A stretch of 15,543 nt of DNA from CAZIWJ01 sp964542855 (lineage in GTDB: Bacteria; Bacteroidota; Bacteroidia; Cytophagales; Cyclobacteriaceae). Both the position numbers and the translations under genes were made by a program. The DNA is taken from contig CAZIWJ010000063.1 of the NCBI GenBank assembly GCA_964542855.1, forward strand, positions 1 through 15,543, in the 5' to 3' direction. This document shows, one piece after another, positions 1 to 7,618 of this stretch (within the stretch, counting starts at the first letter, position 1; each line of letters opens with the position of its first letter). Below the pieces are notes generated by a model. The model was not told where the DNA came from, made no database searches, and saw only the letters and a program-made list of their open reading frames with translations.

Positions 1-370
1 ATTTTGAAGTTGGTTACATGTATCAGGTTACTAAAATGATAATTATTCAATAATCAGTCTATTCTATTAAATAATTAACAAAATAAAATGCTATTCATAC
101 ACAATAAATTTATCTTTTCGGCGTTGTTCAGGTTCTGAATTTTACGGGTAATGGTTAATGGTAAGGTACTGGGTAGCAGGAATGACAAAAAGCATTTAAC
201 GTTCTTTTATTTCCCGCTGATATCCTGTTAAAAGCCGGCAATTCAGTAATGCTGATAAAAAATGCAGTAGCGGGTCAGCTACATATAGAAAAATGTGGCC
301 GTTTCAGAAACTGCTAAAAGGCATGTAATTAACTATCAGCTTTACCATCCGGTTAGGTTACCTGGTCTGG
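1..370. other. AT-rich non-coding left end
   Basis: I find no convincing gene here. The first 120 bases are very AT-rich with stops in all frames. A 26-codon ATG frame at 151-231 exists but has no family signature. The right part probably carries the 3' untranslated region of the minus-strand pentapeptide gene, including a weak terminator-like hairpin listed separately. The 5' part of a gene lying left of the window cannot be excluded as far as promoters go. Confidence 0.6.
255..282 (-). terminator. weak candidate terminator of the pentapeptide gene
   Basis: Read on the minus strand, GTAGC, a six-base loop and GCTAC (282-267) are followed by TGCATTTTTT. The U-tract has six Ts. The stem is only 5 bp, so the hairpin is weak. 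It lies about 90 bases after the stop codon at 371, the right side for the minus-strand gene. A transcript-end map would settle it. Confidence 0.35.
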
Positions 371-1138
371 TTATTGTTCCGGCTTAAAATGTTGCCCATT
401 GAGGGTAGTATATTTAAAGTTACCGCTTTCGCTAAACCGGGCACCATCCATGCTGAATGGATCTTTAAATTTGGTATACTTGAAGTTAGCAAAATTATCG
501 AACTGCACGTCTCTGAAATTAACCCCGGCAGTAAACTTGGTATATTTAAAATTTGCCTCGTTGTAGAAAGCAGCCTGTTCAAAATTCACTATTTCTTTAA
601 AATCGGTATACTTAAAGCACGCCTCATTATTGAATTCACTTTGGGCAAAATTAACCGCCTGAGCAAACGAGGTATATTTAAACTGGGCATAATCAAGAAA
701 ACGGGTATTGCTGAAGTCAGCCTCTTTTTCAAATTCAGCGTACTTCATCAACATTTCCCCTTCTACCGTACAGTTTCTGAATACTACTCCCTGTTCCATG
801 AAAGCGTTGAAAACCTTGCCTTCTTCTTCAAGATTTTCGAACCCAATTATATCGCCAGTAAAGGTACAGTTTTCAAATAACAGCGGTACTTCTATAATGC
901 AGTGATAAATATCTTGAGAATCGTATATATTAGAACGGCTGTTCTCCAGGTACTGGTTGGCCACATCAACCAGGCGTAAATTGCCAGTAATGGTAACGTC
1001 CGATAGCTTAACGGGCTGGTAACTATTAATCTGGTTAATGATCTGGTCGGCTGATATCCTTTGTTGTGCCGAAAGCGGTAGCTGAAAAATGAAAACAGCA
1101 AACAACAGGGCTATTGAACGATTTAATGAAGTTTCCAT
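371..1138 (-). CDS. secreted pentapeptide-type repeat protein (22-residue FKYT period)
   Basis: The product is 255 residues from the ATG at 1138. A TTG seven codons upstream is in frame, but the ATG places a clean signal peptide at the N-terminus (residues 1-24, hydrophobic core LLFAVFIF, likely cleavage after LSA before QQ). From about residue 120 to 249 it is a right-handed beta-helix candidate. Aromatic residues alternate at spacings of 5 and 6, giving an 11-residue rung of the form FxxxxFxxxxN, as in the Pentapeptide_4 variant. FKYT recurs at residues 153, 175, 197, 219 and 241, exactly 22 apart, with a degenerate MKYA at 131. Residues 88-124 contain the related FENCTF and FRNCTV. No enzymatic motif is visible. 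It should be periplasmic or surface exposed. It is divergent from the DUF697 gene across about 150 bases. The molecular function is unknown. Confidence 0.85.
   Translation of the reverse strand: METSLNRSIALLFAVFIFQLPLSAQQRISADQIINQINSYQPVKLSDVTITGNLRLVDVANQYLENSRSNIYDSQDIYHCIIEVPLLFENCTFTGDIIGFENLEEEGKVFNAFMEQGVVFRNCTVEGEMLMKYAEFEKEADFSNTRFLDYAQFKYTSFAQAVNFAQSEFNNEACFKYTDFKEIVNFEQAAFYNEANFKYTKFTAGVNFRDVQFDNFANFKYTKFKDPFSMDGARFSESGNFKYTTLNGQHFKPEQ
418..682 (-). repeat. 66-bp in-gene tandem repeat coding the FKYT rungs
   Basis: The period is 66 bases (22 codons) inside the pentapeptide gene. On the plus strand it shows as recurring blocks such as GGTATACTT or GGTATATTT. The protein period is stricter than the DNA identity. 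That implies old duplication with selection on the protein rather than recent slippage. Confidence 0.7.
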
Positions 1139-1288
1139 ATGTTTGTGTCTTAGTTGCAAATTTCAATATGTAACAAAATCTACAAAAATTCAAATTTAGC
1201 AGATAAATCAACTTTTAGGCTAGATCAAGTAAAAAGCCATCCAATACCCGCAGGCTACCGTTTACAAAAGTAGAATGAACTGATTTTT
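1139..1288. promoter_or_regulatory. divergent intergenic region, probable bidirectional promoters
   Basis: This 150-base AT-rich gap separates two genes transcribed away from each other, so both must start here unless a longer leader is used. On the minus strand TAGATTTTG resembles the Bacteroidota -7 box. I see no convincing -33 element for it, and neither gene has a GGAGG-type ribosome site. The boundaries of the actual promoters are not determined. Confidence 0.45.
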
Positions 1289-2272
1289 ATGCACTCACTA
1301 TATCGCAAGTTGTTTGTTTTCATTGGCATTTCGCTCGGGTTAATCTTACTGCTATTCATCATAAGCAGTATGTTAAATGTAGGGCGCTACCTGGCTAAAT
1401 TTCATCCTTTGGCCGAAATTGGGTTCTACATTCTTTCCGCAGTGCTGTTCGTGGTTCTCTTCGTTTACCCGGTTGCTTCGGTGTGGCTAACCCCCCCTAT
1501 CCCGGTTCACCAGTTAATGGAGGCAGATGAAACCTATAGTTTTAGCTACCACCGGCAACTGAAACGAATTTCCAGGAAGGTGAGAAGCAGCAAAAAAATT
1601 GATTCTGAAAACAGAGCTGCCCTTAAAACCCTGAAAAACCAGCCTGAGGCTTTACAGAAAAAACTGGAAGAGATATTTAATCACCGGCTGGAGGCGCAGA
1701 ACAAAGTAATTCACCGCTACGCCAAACAGGTATTTGTATCAACGGCCCTTTCACAAAGTGGCCGCCTCGATGCCCTCATGGTACTGGTTATTAACCTGAG
1801 AATGGTGCAGGCCATCATTGAGGAGTACGGCTACCGTCCGTCGCCAGGGCAGTTAATTAAAACGTATACCAACGTTTTTCTTGCGGCACTGCTGGCAGAA
1901 GGAATTGAGGATATTGAGTTTGCAGAAGTGTTTCCTGCCCTGAGCAAAGGGTTTCTCAGTGCAATTCCCGGCCTGGGCATTGTATCATCTTCGCTGTTGC
2001 AAGGTACAGGAAACGCATTTTTTACGCTACGGGTTGGGTTAATAACCCAGCAGTTTTACTTACAGGGAAGCAATAAATTTAACCGCTCTAAAGCCCGTAA
2101 ACAGGTTACCGGCAGAGCAATAAAACAACTGAAACTAATTGTGAGGGAAGGACTAACTATTTTTCCGAAAGAGCTTCAGCGCAAAGTAAAGGATGCCTTT
2201 AAAATTAACAACCGAACCAAAAACAGCGAAAAGTTGACAGAAAAACCGTATTCTCCTGAAACTAACCCTTAA
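1289..2272 (+). CDS. DUF697-type inner-membrane protein
   Basis: The product has 327 residues. Two N-terminal transmembrane segments lie at about 8-28 and 44-66, followed by a conserved PPIPVHQL stretch. A charged, probably helical region (about 80-140, rich in Lys, Arg and Glu) could form a coiled coil. Residues about 140-256 resemble DUF697 (YcjF-like). They include the segment around STALSQSGRLDAL, three amphipathic or hydrophobic helices and a Gly/Pro turn AIPGLGIVSSS. The C-terminus is basic and then disordered. In other bacteria DUF697 often accompanies GTPase domains, but no GTPase motif is present here or next to it. The role is unknown, and I call the family from pattern recognition only. 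The ATG at 1289 has no strong ribosome site, as is usual for this phylum. The stop codon overlaps the U-tract of the convergent terminator. Confidence 0.75.
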   Translation: MHSLYRKLFVFIGISLGLILLLFIISSMLNVGRYLAKFHPLAEIGFYILSAVLFVVLFVYPVASVWLTPPIPVHQLMEADETYSFSYHRQLKRISRKVRSSKKIDSENRAALKTLKNQPEALQKKLEEIFNHRLEAQNKVIHRYAKQVFVSTALSQSGRLDALMVLVINLRMVQAIIEEYGYRPSPGQLIKTYTNVFLAALLAEGIEDIEFAEVFPALSKGFLSAIPGLGIVSSSLLQGTGNAFFTLRVGLITQQFYLQGSNKFNRSKARKQVTGRAIKQLKLIVREGLTIFPKELQRKVKDAFKINNRTKNSEKLTEKPYSPETNP

Positions 2273-2299
2273 AAAATTGCGCCGGGCAAACCCGGCGCA
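2271..2299 (-). terminator. rho-independent terminator of the STAS/SEC14-like gene
   Basis: There is a perfect 9-bp stem (TGCGCCGGG and CCCGGCGCA) with a four-base loop at 2278-2299. The A-run at 2271-2276 becomes a T-run only on the minus strand. The terminator therefore serves the minus-strand gene ending at 2358. Its U-tract lies on the stop codon of the convergent DUF697 gene. The same GC-rich stem may also slow plus-strand transcription, but no T-run follows it on that strand. Confidence 0.85.
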
Positions 2300-2357
2300 C
2301 AGTTCATCAATATTTACTATACCTATTGTAAGCCATTCATTCGTGGCAAAAGAAATT

Positions 2358-2756
2358 TCACTGCTTTGCAATCCAGTCTTTAGCTTCTTCCAGCGTGCTA
2401 AAATACCGGGAAGTGAAACCAAGGTCTTTCACTTCGTTCATAATATCTTCTACGGTCATTTTACTCAGCACATCATCGCTGATTACCACCCCCATGTCTT
2501 TAATACCAGAATGAATAGCGCGGGGAAACCAATCCTGGTTGGCCCAGTCCTGATCGTTAGGATCGATCATTCCCAGTTCCCGGGTGTCGCCAATCCATTT
2601 GGTTGCACCATGCTGCCGGGCGAGTTCCAGACCGTGGTTCAGCACCGTTTTAAACTCGTGCGAGTTGGGAGTCATGAACCATTCTACAATAACCGCACGG
2701 GTTGCTTCGTCAAAGCCCACTTTCACCAGTTGGGCATTTACATCAATTGAGCTCAT
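2358..2756 (-). CDS. small SpoIIAA-like / STAS-SEC14-type protein
   Basis: The product is 132 soluble residues with no signal peptide or membrane segment. The layout suggests an alpha/beta single domain of the SpoIIAA-like (STAS/SEC14) superfamily. An N-terminal strand region (about 8-27) precedes a helix (about 32-48). Next come a strand and the conserved-looking KWIGDTRELGMIDP around 53-66, then a strand in DMGVVISDD. A C-terminal helix, around LEEAKDWIAK, ends the protein. This fold binds small molecules or regulatory partners, but no ligand is evident, and no anti-sigma factor or kinase gene is nearby. The gene looks monocistronic, with a strong terminator about 60 bases after the stop. 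The family call rests on layout and is moderately sure. The ATG at 2756 is the only sensible start. Confidence 0.7.
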   Translation of the reverse strand: MSSIDVNAQLVKVGFDEATRAVIVEWFMTPNSHEFKTVLNHGLELARQHGATKWIGDTRELGMIDPNDQDWANQDWFPRAIHSGIKDMGVVISDDVLSKMTVEDIMNEVKDLGFTSRYFSTLEEAKDWIAKQ

Positions 2757-2858
2757 AAGCTATCTATTTGGTTTAAGTTACTCCCAAAGCAGCAAATGCG
2801 AGCCCTTTCTGTATTTGAAAAATGAATATGGAATGATAAAAATTACATCGTAATTTAA

Positions 2859-3071
2859 TTAACGGATTTTATCCTCGTACCAGGAACTTTCAAACGTTCT
2901 GGGGCTTGGTGTTCCGTATCTGAGAATTCTGTATACCATCCAGATTAAGAAAAAAGGCAGAAAAGTAAATAGCCCTAATATTACTCCTAAAGGCACAGGA
3001 GATTGGCATACTATTATTAAAACGAATCCATATATTGCCAGCGTGGTAAGTGGAATTTTGCAGGTTTGCAT
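2859..3071 (-). CDS. small two-TM membrane protein, function unknown
   Basis: The 70-residue product has two predicted transmembrane helices (about 7-22 and 28-48). A basic stop-transfer-like YRILRYG and an aromatic-acidic tail TFESSWYEDKIR follow. Small Bacteroidota membrane proteins with a similar TF..xxYED tail are known to me only as hypothetical proteins. I recognise no function. It is divergent from the giant AsmA-like gene and upstream of, in the same direction as, the STAS/SEC14-like gene (102-base gap). An overlapping frame at 2890-3078 has no such composition and looks like a shadow. The coherent membrane pattern and the charged tail argue that this frame is the real one. Confidence 0.6.
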   Translation of the reverse strand: MQTCKIPLTTLAIYGFVLIIVCQSPVPLGVILGLFTFLPFFLIWMVYRILRYGTPSPRTFESSWYEDKIR

Positions 3072-3186
3072 ATTTCATTTATTATGCAAGTTAGAACACG
3101 TACAAACGGGCATTGTTTATAAAACTGATGATATAATCTACCAGGTTACCAGGCTTTAATCATTTTTTCGTATTATCCTGCGTTTA

Positions 3187-6100
3187 ATGAATCCTAACGG
3201 CGACAACATTCACGATAACAAGGTGCCCCGATATTTTTTCCTTGTACTAACAGTTCTCAGTACGATGATTCTGATAGTGGGTGCCATGTTTTTCAGAAGT
3301 TACTCTGATGAACTCATTAACGTGGTTATTCAGGAGCGCCTGAAAACCATTAGTAAAGGGCGTTACGACATCGAATACCAGGGTATTTCCTATTCCCTGA
3401 ACGAAAGAAAACTTAACCTGAGCAACTTTACCGTGTCCCCTTCCCCGGGCACTCGTCCGAACGACAGTTTACGTACCCTATACGAAGCCAGCATCCCTAA
3501 CCTGGAAGTAACTTTTGAAAGCTACCTCGATCTTTACTTTTTCCGGGAACTTAAGCTGGTGGGCATCCGGGTTGAGAAACCGGTACTGAATATCAACCGA
3601 TACCCACTGGAAGGAGAAAAAACCAGCTTATCGTTCGAAACCGGGAACCTCTACAGCAACATAGAAGATTACCTGAATGTATTTGAAATAGAAGATTTTT
3701 TTATCTCCCATGCCCTGCTCGACTACACCCAGTTTCTGCCGGAAGGCAACCGGAGTTACCGCATCAATGACCTTAGTTTTGAGTTAGATGACTTTCGGCT
3801 AAACCCTGAATCGGTAAAAGACAGTTCGCGGGTATTTTACACGAACAACATTGAACTTAACATCAGCAACCAGTCGTTAATTCTCCCCGACAGCCTGCAC
3901 CAGTTTTCCTTCGACCGGTTAAGTGCTTCAACCAGCGACTCGACGGTTACGCTGGAGAATTTTTCCATTTCCCCTTTAAATACCCGGGTTTTTGAAGACC
4001 CCAACGCCTTCCAATCCTATAATTACTACAACATCAGGATTCCTGAATTTAAAATGATGGGAATTGATTTCAGTCGTGCCTATAACGAGGATATCCTGGT
4101 AGTACAAAACATTTTACTGAACAACATTTTAACCCGTTTGCAGAGTAATACCGGTGCCCGGGAAAAAAACCGGAACAAAGTAACCAATACGCTACCCGAC
4201 ATCATTACTTACGCATTTACCGAAGTGCTGGTCGATACTTTCTCGCTCAACAATGGGAAGTTCGATGTGAACCGGCAGGACCGGGAACGATTTCAAACCG
4301 ATAAGCTATACCTTCAGCTTGCCGGTTTTAATGTGGATACCAGCACTAAAATATTCAACGAATACACCGATTTTTATTCCAGTCTGAAACTGGAACTGCG
4401 CGATATTTCCTACGAACTGCCCGATAGCGTGCATGCCCTGAGCATCGGGCGGCTGGGTATTTCAACCACCGACACTGCTTTTTACGCCGATAGCATCCGG
4501 CTGGTTAATAAACTGAACCCGGGCAAAAAGCCCCGTTACGCGGTAAATGACCGCCTGTTTGCCGAAAAAGTGAATATTAACCGGGCCTGGCTATCCAGTT
4601 TCAACGTGGCCGGGTCCAGTAAAAGCCGCGAGTTCATCCTGGAAAACCTTTCATTTAATAAGCCGGATATCCGGTTCGTCAGAACACCTTTAACTGCATC
4701 TGAAAGCCAGCTAGCGGATTCACTGGCGGAAAGTAAGCCGGGCAGTGGTGATTTTAACCCCTACCAGTTGATTACTCCCTTTGCGGAGGTTATGAGCCTG
4801 GAAAAGCTGAATATCGAAAACGGAAATTTCCTGCTAGCTGAAGGGCAGGACAGCACGGTTTATTTTAAATCTTTCGATGTGGAAGTAAAAGATTACCTGC
4901 TCGACAGCCTTACGCTGAATCGTGAGGGGCGATTTTACGGTGGCCGGTTTTTCGAATTTTATGCCGATGCCCTGAACCTCGATTTCCCGGGTTTGGGACA
5001 CGAATTGCTGCTGAACCGAATCAGGTTATCGAACCAAACCCGCAACCTCATGGCCGATGGACTTACCATACAGCCCCTGGGCCCTGACGTAGGAGGAAAC
5101 CGCTTTATCATTGAAGCCGATACCCTCATGGGTAATGACCTGGATATGATTGCCATTCTGAAAGGAGACAGCCTGGTTGCCAATTCTATCTATCTGCAAA
5201 AACCGCGAACCTACCTTCAAACTATCCGTAAGCCCAACACCGGAAAAAAACAGCAGAACTACCTGATGTTTAACGTGAATGCCCTGAATATTGAAAAAGG
5301 TTCTTTACTGTGGGAACGCGACGGTGACCTTTTTGTCCGCTCAGACAGTTTAAAATTTAATGCTTTTAACCTGATGTCGCCGGGGGCACCCGACAGCATC
5401 TTCTACGACAGCCTGAACCTGAATACTGAGCAACTGGCCTGGCGCATGCCCGACCAGGTGCACCTGGCTACCGTTCAGAAGCTGTCCATTAATTCGGGCG
5501 ACTCACTGCTCGTTTTGAATGAACTGAACGTTGTGCCACAATTTCCCTCCCCTTCCCGAACCCCGAACCGATACAACATTAATTTGCCTGCCATGCGAAT
5601 ACGGGGAGTGGATGTAACCGGCCTTCAGGGTAAGGCTCAACTCGTTGCCAACAACCTGCGCCTGGAAATGCCCGATGTGGAATTAAAGATTTTCCAGGAC
5701 GAAAATACCAATACCCGTCATTTTTCACTCGATAACCTACCCAGGGTGTTGTCGCCTTTTCTGGATACTGTTCGGCTTCAGTCATTTCAAACCAGTAGGG
5801 GTAAAATGAGGCTGTCATTGATCAGTGCTTCAGAAGACTCGCTATTATTTTCGGCGGAAGAAATAAACCTGGGCCTGGATGGTTTTAAACTGGATACCCT
5901 TTCTAAACTCACCAACGATAATTTCCTTTTCGCCGACAGTTACTCCCTGGGTTTCAGAAATTTTCATCACGAGAATACCAAAACCGACAAAACCCTGCAA
6001 ATTAGCCGGGTTAACTACATTTCTTCCAGGAAAAGACTACTTGTTGAAAACTTTACCTGGAAGTACCGCGAAGGTTATGCCAGTACACAACCTTTTAATG

Positions 6101-7548
6101 TTAAACTTCCACTGGTTGGTATAAATGGTTTGGAACCTTATGAGCTTTACAGGAACAAGATCCTTGATGCCGGTGTGGTTAGCCTGGACAACCCCAATGT
6201 AGTGCTGGGAGTGAAAGATAAAAGCAACAGCCAGTTCACTGGTGAAATGGAATATCCCCTCGACACGGCTTTTTTAAAAGGGATCGACATCAACCACTTT
6301 CGCTGGAAAAAAGGAGATTTATTTGTTGCCAATGTACTGGAAAAAAAACCTCTGTCGCTGAAAAACCTTACGCTAAACCTGGGTGGCCTGAACCTTTCTC
6401 CCGGAAAATCGGGCGATAATTTACTCTTCTCCAATAACTTCAGCGTACAGATAGACGGACAACAGTTTGTATTGCCTGACAGCCTGCACGAAATCGGGTT
6501 TGAGAATATCATCTTTTCTTCCGGCCAGCCGAATATTGTGGTTAACGGTTTCCACTACAACACTATTCTACCTAAACACGAATACGGGAATACCCTGGGA
6601 GCACAACGGGCCTGGCTGGATGTTAAAAACCGCAAAATAGAAATTTTTGAACTGGACTACCCGGCACTGATTGATGAAAAAAACCTCCGGGCTGACAAAA
6701 TAGTGAGTACCGGCTTTCAATTAAAAGGATTTAAAGATAAACGCCAGCCCGAGGACCCGGCCTTTCGGCCTCCGATGCCTTCAGACTTAATTCTTTCCAT
6801 TCCCAACCAGGTGGTTGTTGATACGATAGAACTGGATAAAGGCGGAATAAATTTTGAAATCCTTCAAAAGGGAGCTAACAAACCGGGTTACATTACTTTT
6901 ACCGATTTGAATGCTGAAATTTATGGGCTTACCAATAAAAGTGAGTTGCTTCAGGAAGATCCCATCGTTAACATGCGCACCCAGGCAACGGTAATGAATG
7001 AAGGGTTCCTGGTTGCAAATTTCAGGTTCAACTTCCTGGAACAAACCCATGCTTATAATGCGGTGATGTCGGAAATGAACCTGCAGGCACTGAACCCGAT
7101 CCTGGCCCCGGTCGCTTTTGTGCGCATTAGAAGTGGTAACATGAACTCTTTACAGTTTAAAGCAGAAGCCAACCATTCCTACAGCAAGGGGGAAATGAAA
7201 TTCAAGTACGATGGCCTGAAAATATCAGTGATTAATAAAAGCAAAGTTGGCGAGGACGATCCGCAGCAAGAAAACGCAGCAATTGCCAGCTTCTTTGCCA
7301 ACACCTTTTTGGTGAACCGGAAAAACCCACGTTTATTCTCGTTCAAAAAGGGGAACATTTATTATAAACGCGATTCTACCAAGTCGATATTCCATTACTG
7401 GGCCCAGTCGGTCATTACCGGCATGATTAGCAGCATTGGTGCCAAGAGTTACAAGCGACCACTGAAAAAAGCGTTAAAGCTGGAAGAAATTAAAGTGGAA
7501 GAAGCCGACAGCATCAGGCTGGAAAACGGTGAACCAATCAGGAGGTAA
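3187..7548 (+). CDS. giant AsmA-like periplasmic protein with seven repeated modules
   Basis: The product has 1453 residues. One N-terminal transmembrane helix (about 14-36) anchors it in the inner membrane, and the rest should lie in the periplasm. It is almost entirely beta-strand-like. Seven degenerate modules of about 155-190 residues follow. Sub-motif A resembles PDSLHxxxFxxL...L.NFxIxP; its His or equivalent is at 238, 416, 605, 759 and 1101, with divergent copies near 60 and 937. Sub-motif B is a YxIxIP..GID-like stretch. Sub-motif C resembles LxIxxGxF, its Gly (or equivalent) near 176, 357, 546, 705, 872, 1043 and 1219. The C-terminal part (about 1300-1410) has an AsmA/DUF748-like look: IRSGNMNSLQF, YDGLKISVI (1341-1349), then a possible amphipathic helix SIFHYWAQSVITGM. 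AsmA-type proteins in other bacteria move phospholipids between membranes. That role is inferred here, since no enzymatic motif is visible. The gene stands alone, with a convergent helicase downstream. Confidence 0.8.
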   Translation: MNPNGDNIHDNKVPRYFFLVLTVLSTMILIVGAMFFRSYSDELINVVIQERLKTISKGRYDIEYQGISYSLNERKLNLSNFTVSPSPGTRPNDSLRTLYEASIPNLEVTFESYLDLYFFRELKLVGIRVEKPVLNINRYPLEGEKTSLSFETGNLYSNIEDYLNVFEIEDFFISHALLDYTQFLPEGNRSYRINDLSFELDDFRLNPESVKDSSRVFYTNNIELNISNQSLILPDSLHQFSFDRLSASTSDSTVTLENFSISPLNTRVFEDPNAFQSYNYYNIRIPEFKMMGIDFSRAYNEDILVVQNILLNNILTRLQSNTGAREKNRNKVTNTLPDIITYAFTEVLVDTFSLNNGKFDVNRQDRERFQTDKLYLQLAGFNVDTSTKIFNEYTDFYSSLKLELRDISYELPDSVHALSIGRLGISTTDTAFYADSIRLVNKLNPGKKPRYAVNDRLFAEKVNINRAWLSSFNVAGSSKSREFILENLSFNKPDIRFVRTPLTASESQLADSLAESKPGSGDFNPYQLITPFAEVMSLEKLNIENGNFLLAEGQDSTVYFKSFDVEVKDYLLDSLTLNREGRFYGGRFFEFYADALNLDFPGLGHELLLNRIRLSNQTRNLMADGLTIQPLGPDVGGNRFIIEADTLMGNDLDMIAILKGDSLVANSIYLQKPRTYLQTIRKPNTGKKQQNYLMFNVNALNIEKGSLLWERDGDLFVRSDSLKFNAFNLMSPGAPDSIFYDSLNLNTEQLAWRMPDQVHLATVQKLSINSGDSLLVLNELNVVPQFPSPSRTPNRYNINLPAMRIRGVDVTGLQGKAQLVANNLRLEMPDVELKIFQDENTNTRHFSLDNLPRVLSPFLDTVRLQSFQTSRGKMRLSLISASEDSLLFSAEEINLGLDGFKLDTLSKLTNDNFLFADSYSLGFRNFHHENTKTDKTLQISRVNYISSRKRLLVENFTWKYREGYASTQPFNVKLPLVGINGLEPYELYRNKILDAGVVSLDNPNVVLGVKDKSNSQFTGEMEYPLDTAFLKGIDINHFRWKKGDLFVANVLEKKPLSLKNLTLNLGGLNLSPGKSGDNLLFSNNFSVQIDGQQFVLPDSLHEIGFENIIFSSGQPNIVVNGFHYNTILPKHEYGNTLGAQRAWLDVKNRKIEIFELDYPALIDEKNLRADKIVSTGFQLKGFKDKRQPEDPAFRPPMPSDLILSIPNQVVVDTIELDKGGINFEILQKGANKPGYITFTDLNAEIYGLTNKSELLQEDPIVNMRTQATVMNEGFLVANFRFNFLEQTHAYNAVMSEMNLQALNPILAPVAFVRIRSGNMNSLQFKAEANHSYSKGEMKFKYDGLKISVINKSKVGEDDPQQENAAIASFFANTFLVNRKNPRLFSFKKGNIYYKRDSTKSIFHYWAQSVITGMISSIGAKSYKRPLKKALKLEEIKVEEADSIRLENGEPIRR

Positions 7549-7561
7549 GCATTACACCACA

Positions 7562-7602
7562 GGCGGGTTGATTTGCCTGCCATAATCAATCAACAAACCG
7601 CC
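7562..7602. terminator. candidate bidirectional terminator between convergent genes
   Basis: GGCGG-GTTGATT (7562-7573) can pair with AATCAAC-(AAA bulge)-CCGCC (7588-7602) across a 14-base loop. It sits in the 70-base gap between the convergent AsmA-like and helicase genes, where termination in both directions is expected. No clear T-run follows on either strand, so it is only a candidate. Confidence 0.35.
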
Positions 7603-7618
7603 CTGGAGATTAACCTGC

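Noticed and set aside
151..231. 26-codon plus-strand frame at the left end
   Set aside because: It is short, with no ribosome site or recognisable sequence, in an AT-rich non-coding region.
418..682. CRISPR-like array
   Set aside because: The periodicity lies inside a coding frame. There are no identical repeats separated by unique spacers and no cas genes.
374..880. 168-residue plus-strand frame over the pentapeptide gene
   Set aside because: It is the antisense of a regular 66-bp repeat, which keeps the opposite frame open. The signal peptide and rung pattern are on the minus strand.
371..1159. Longer pentapeptide reading frame from a TTG at 1159
   Set aside because: The added seven residues are charged and precede the ATG that gives a proper signal peptide.
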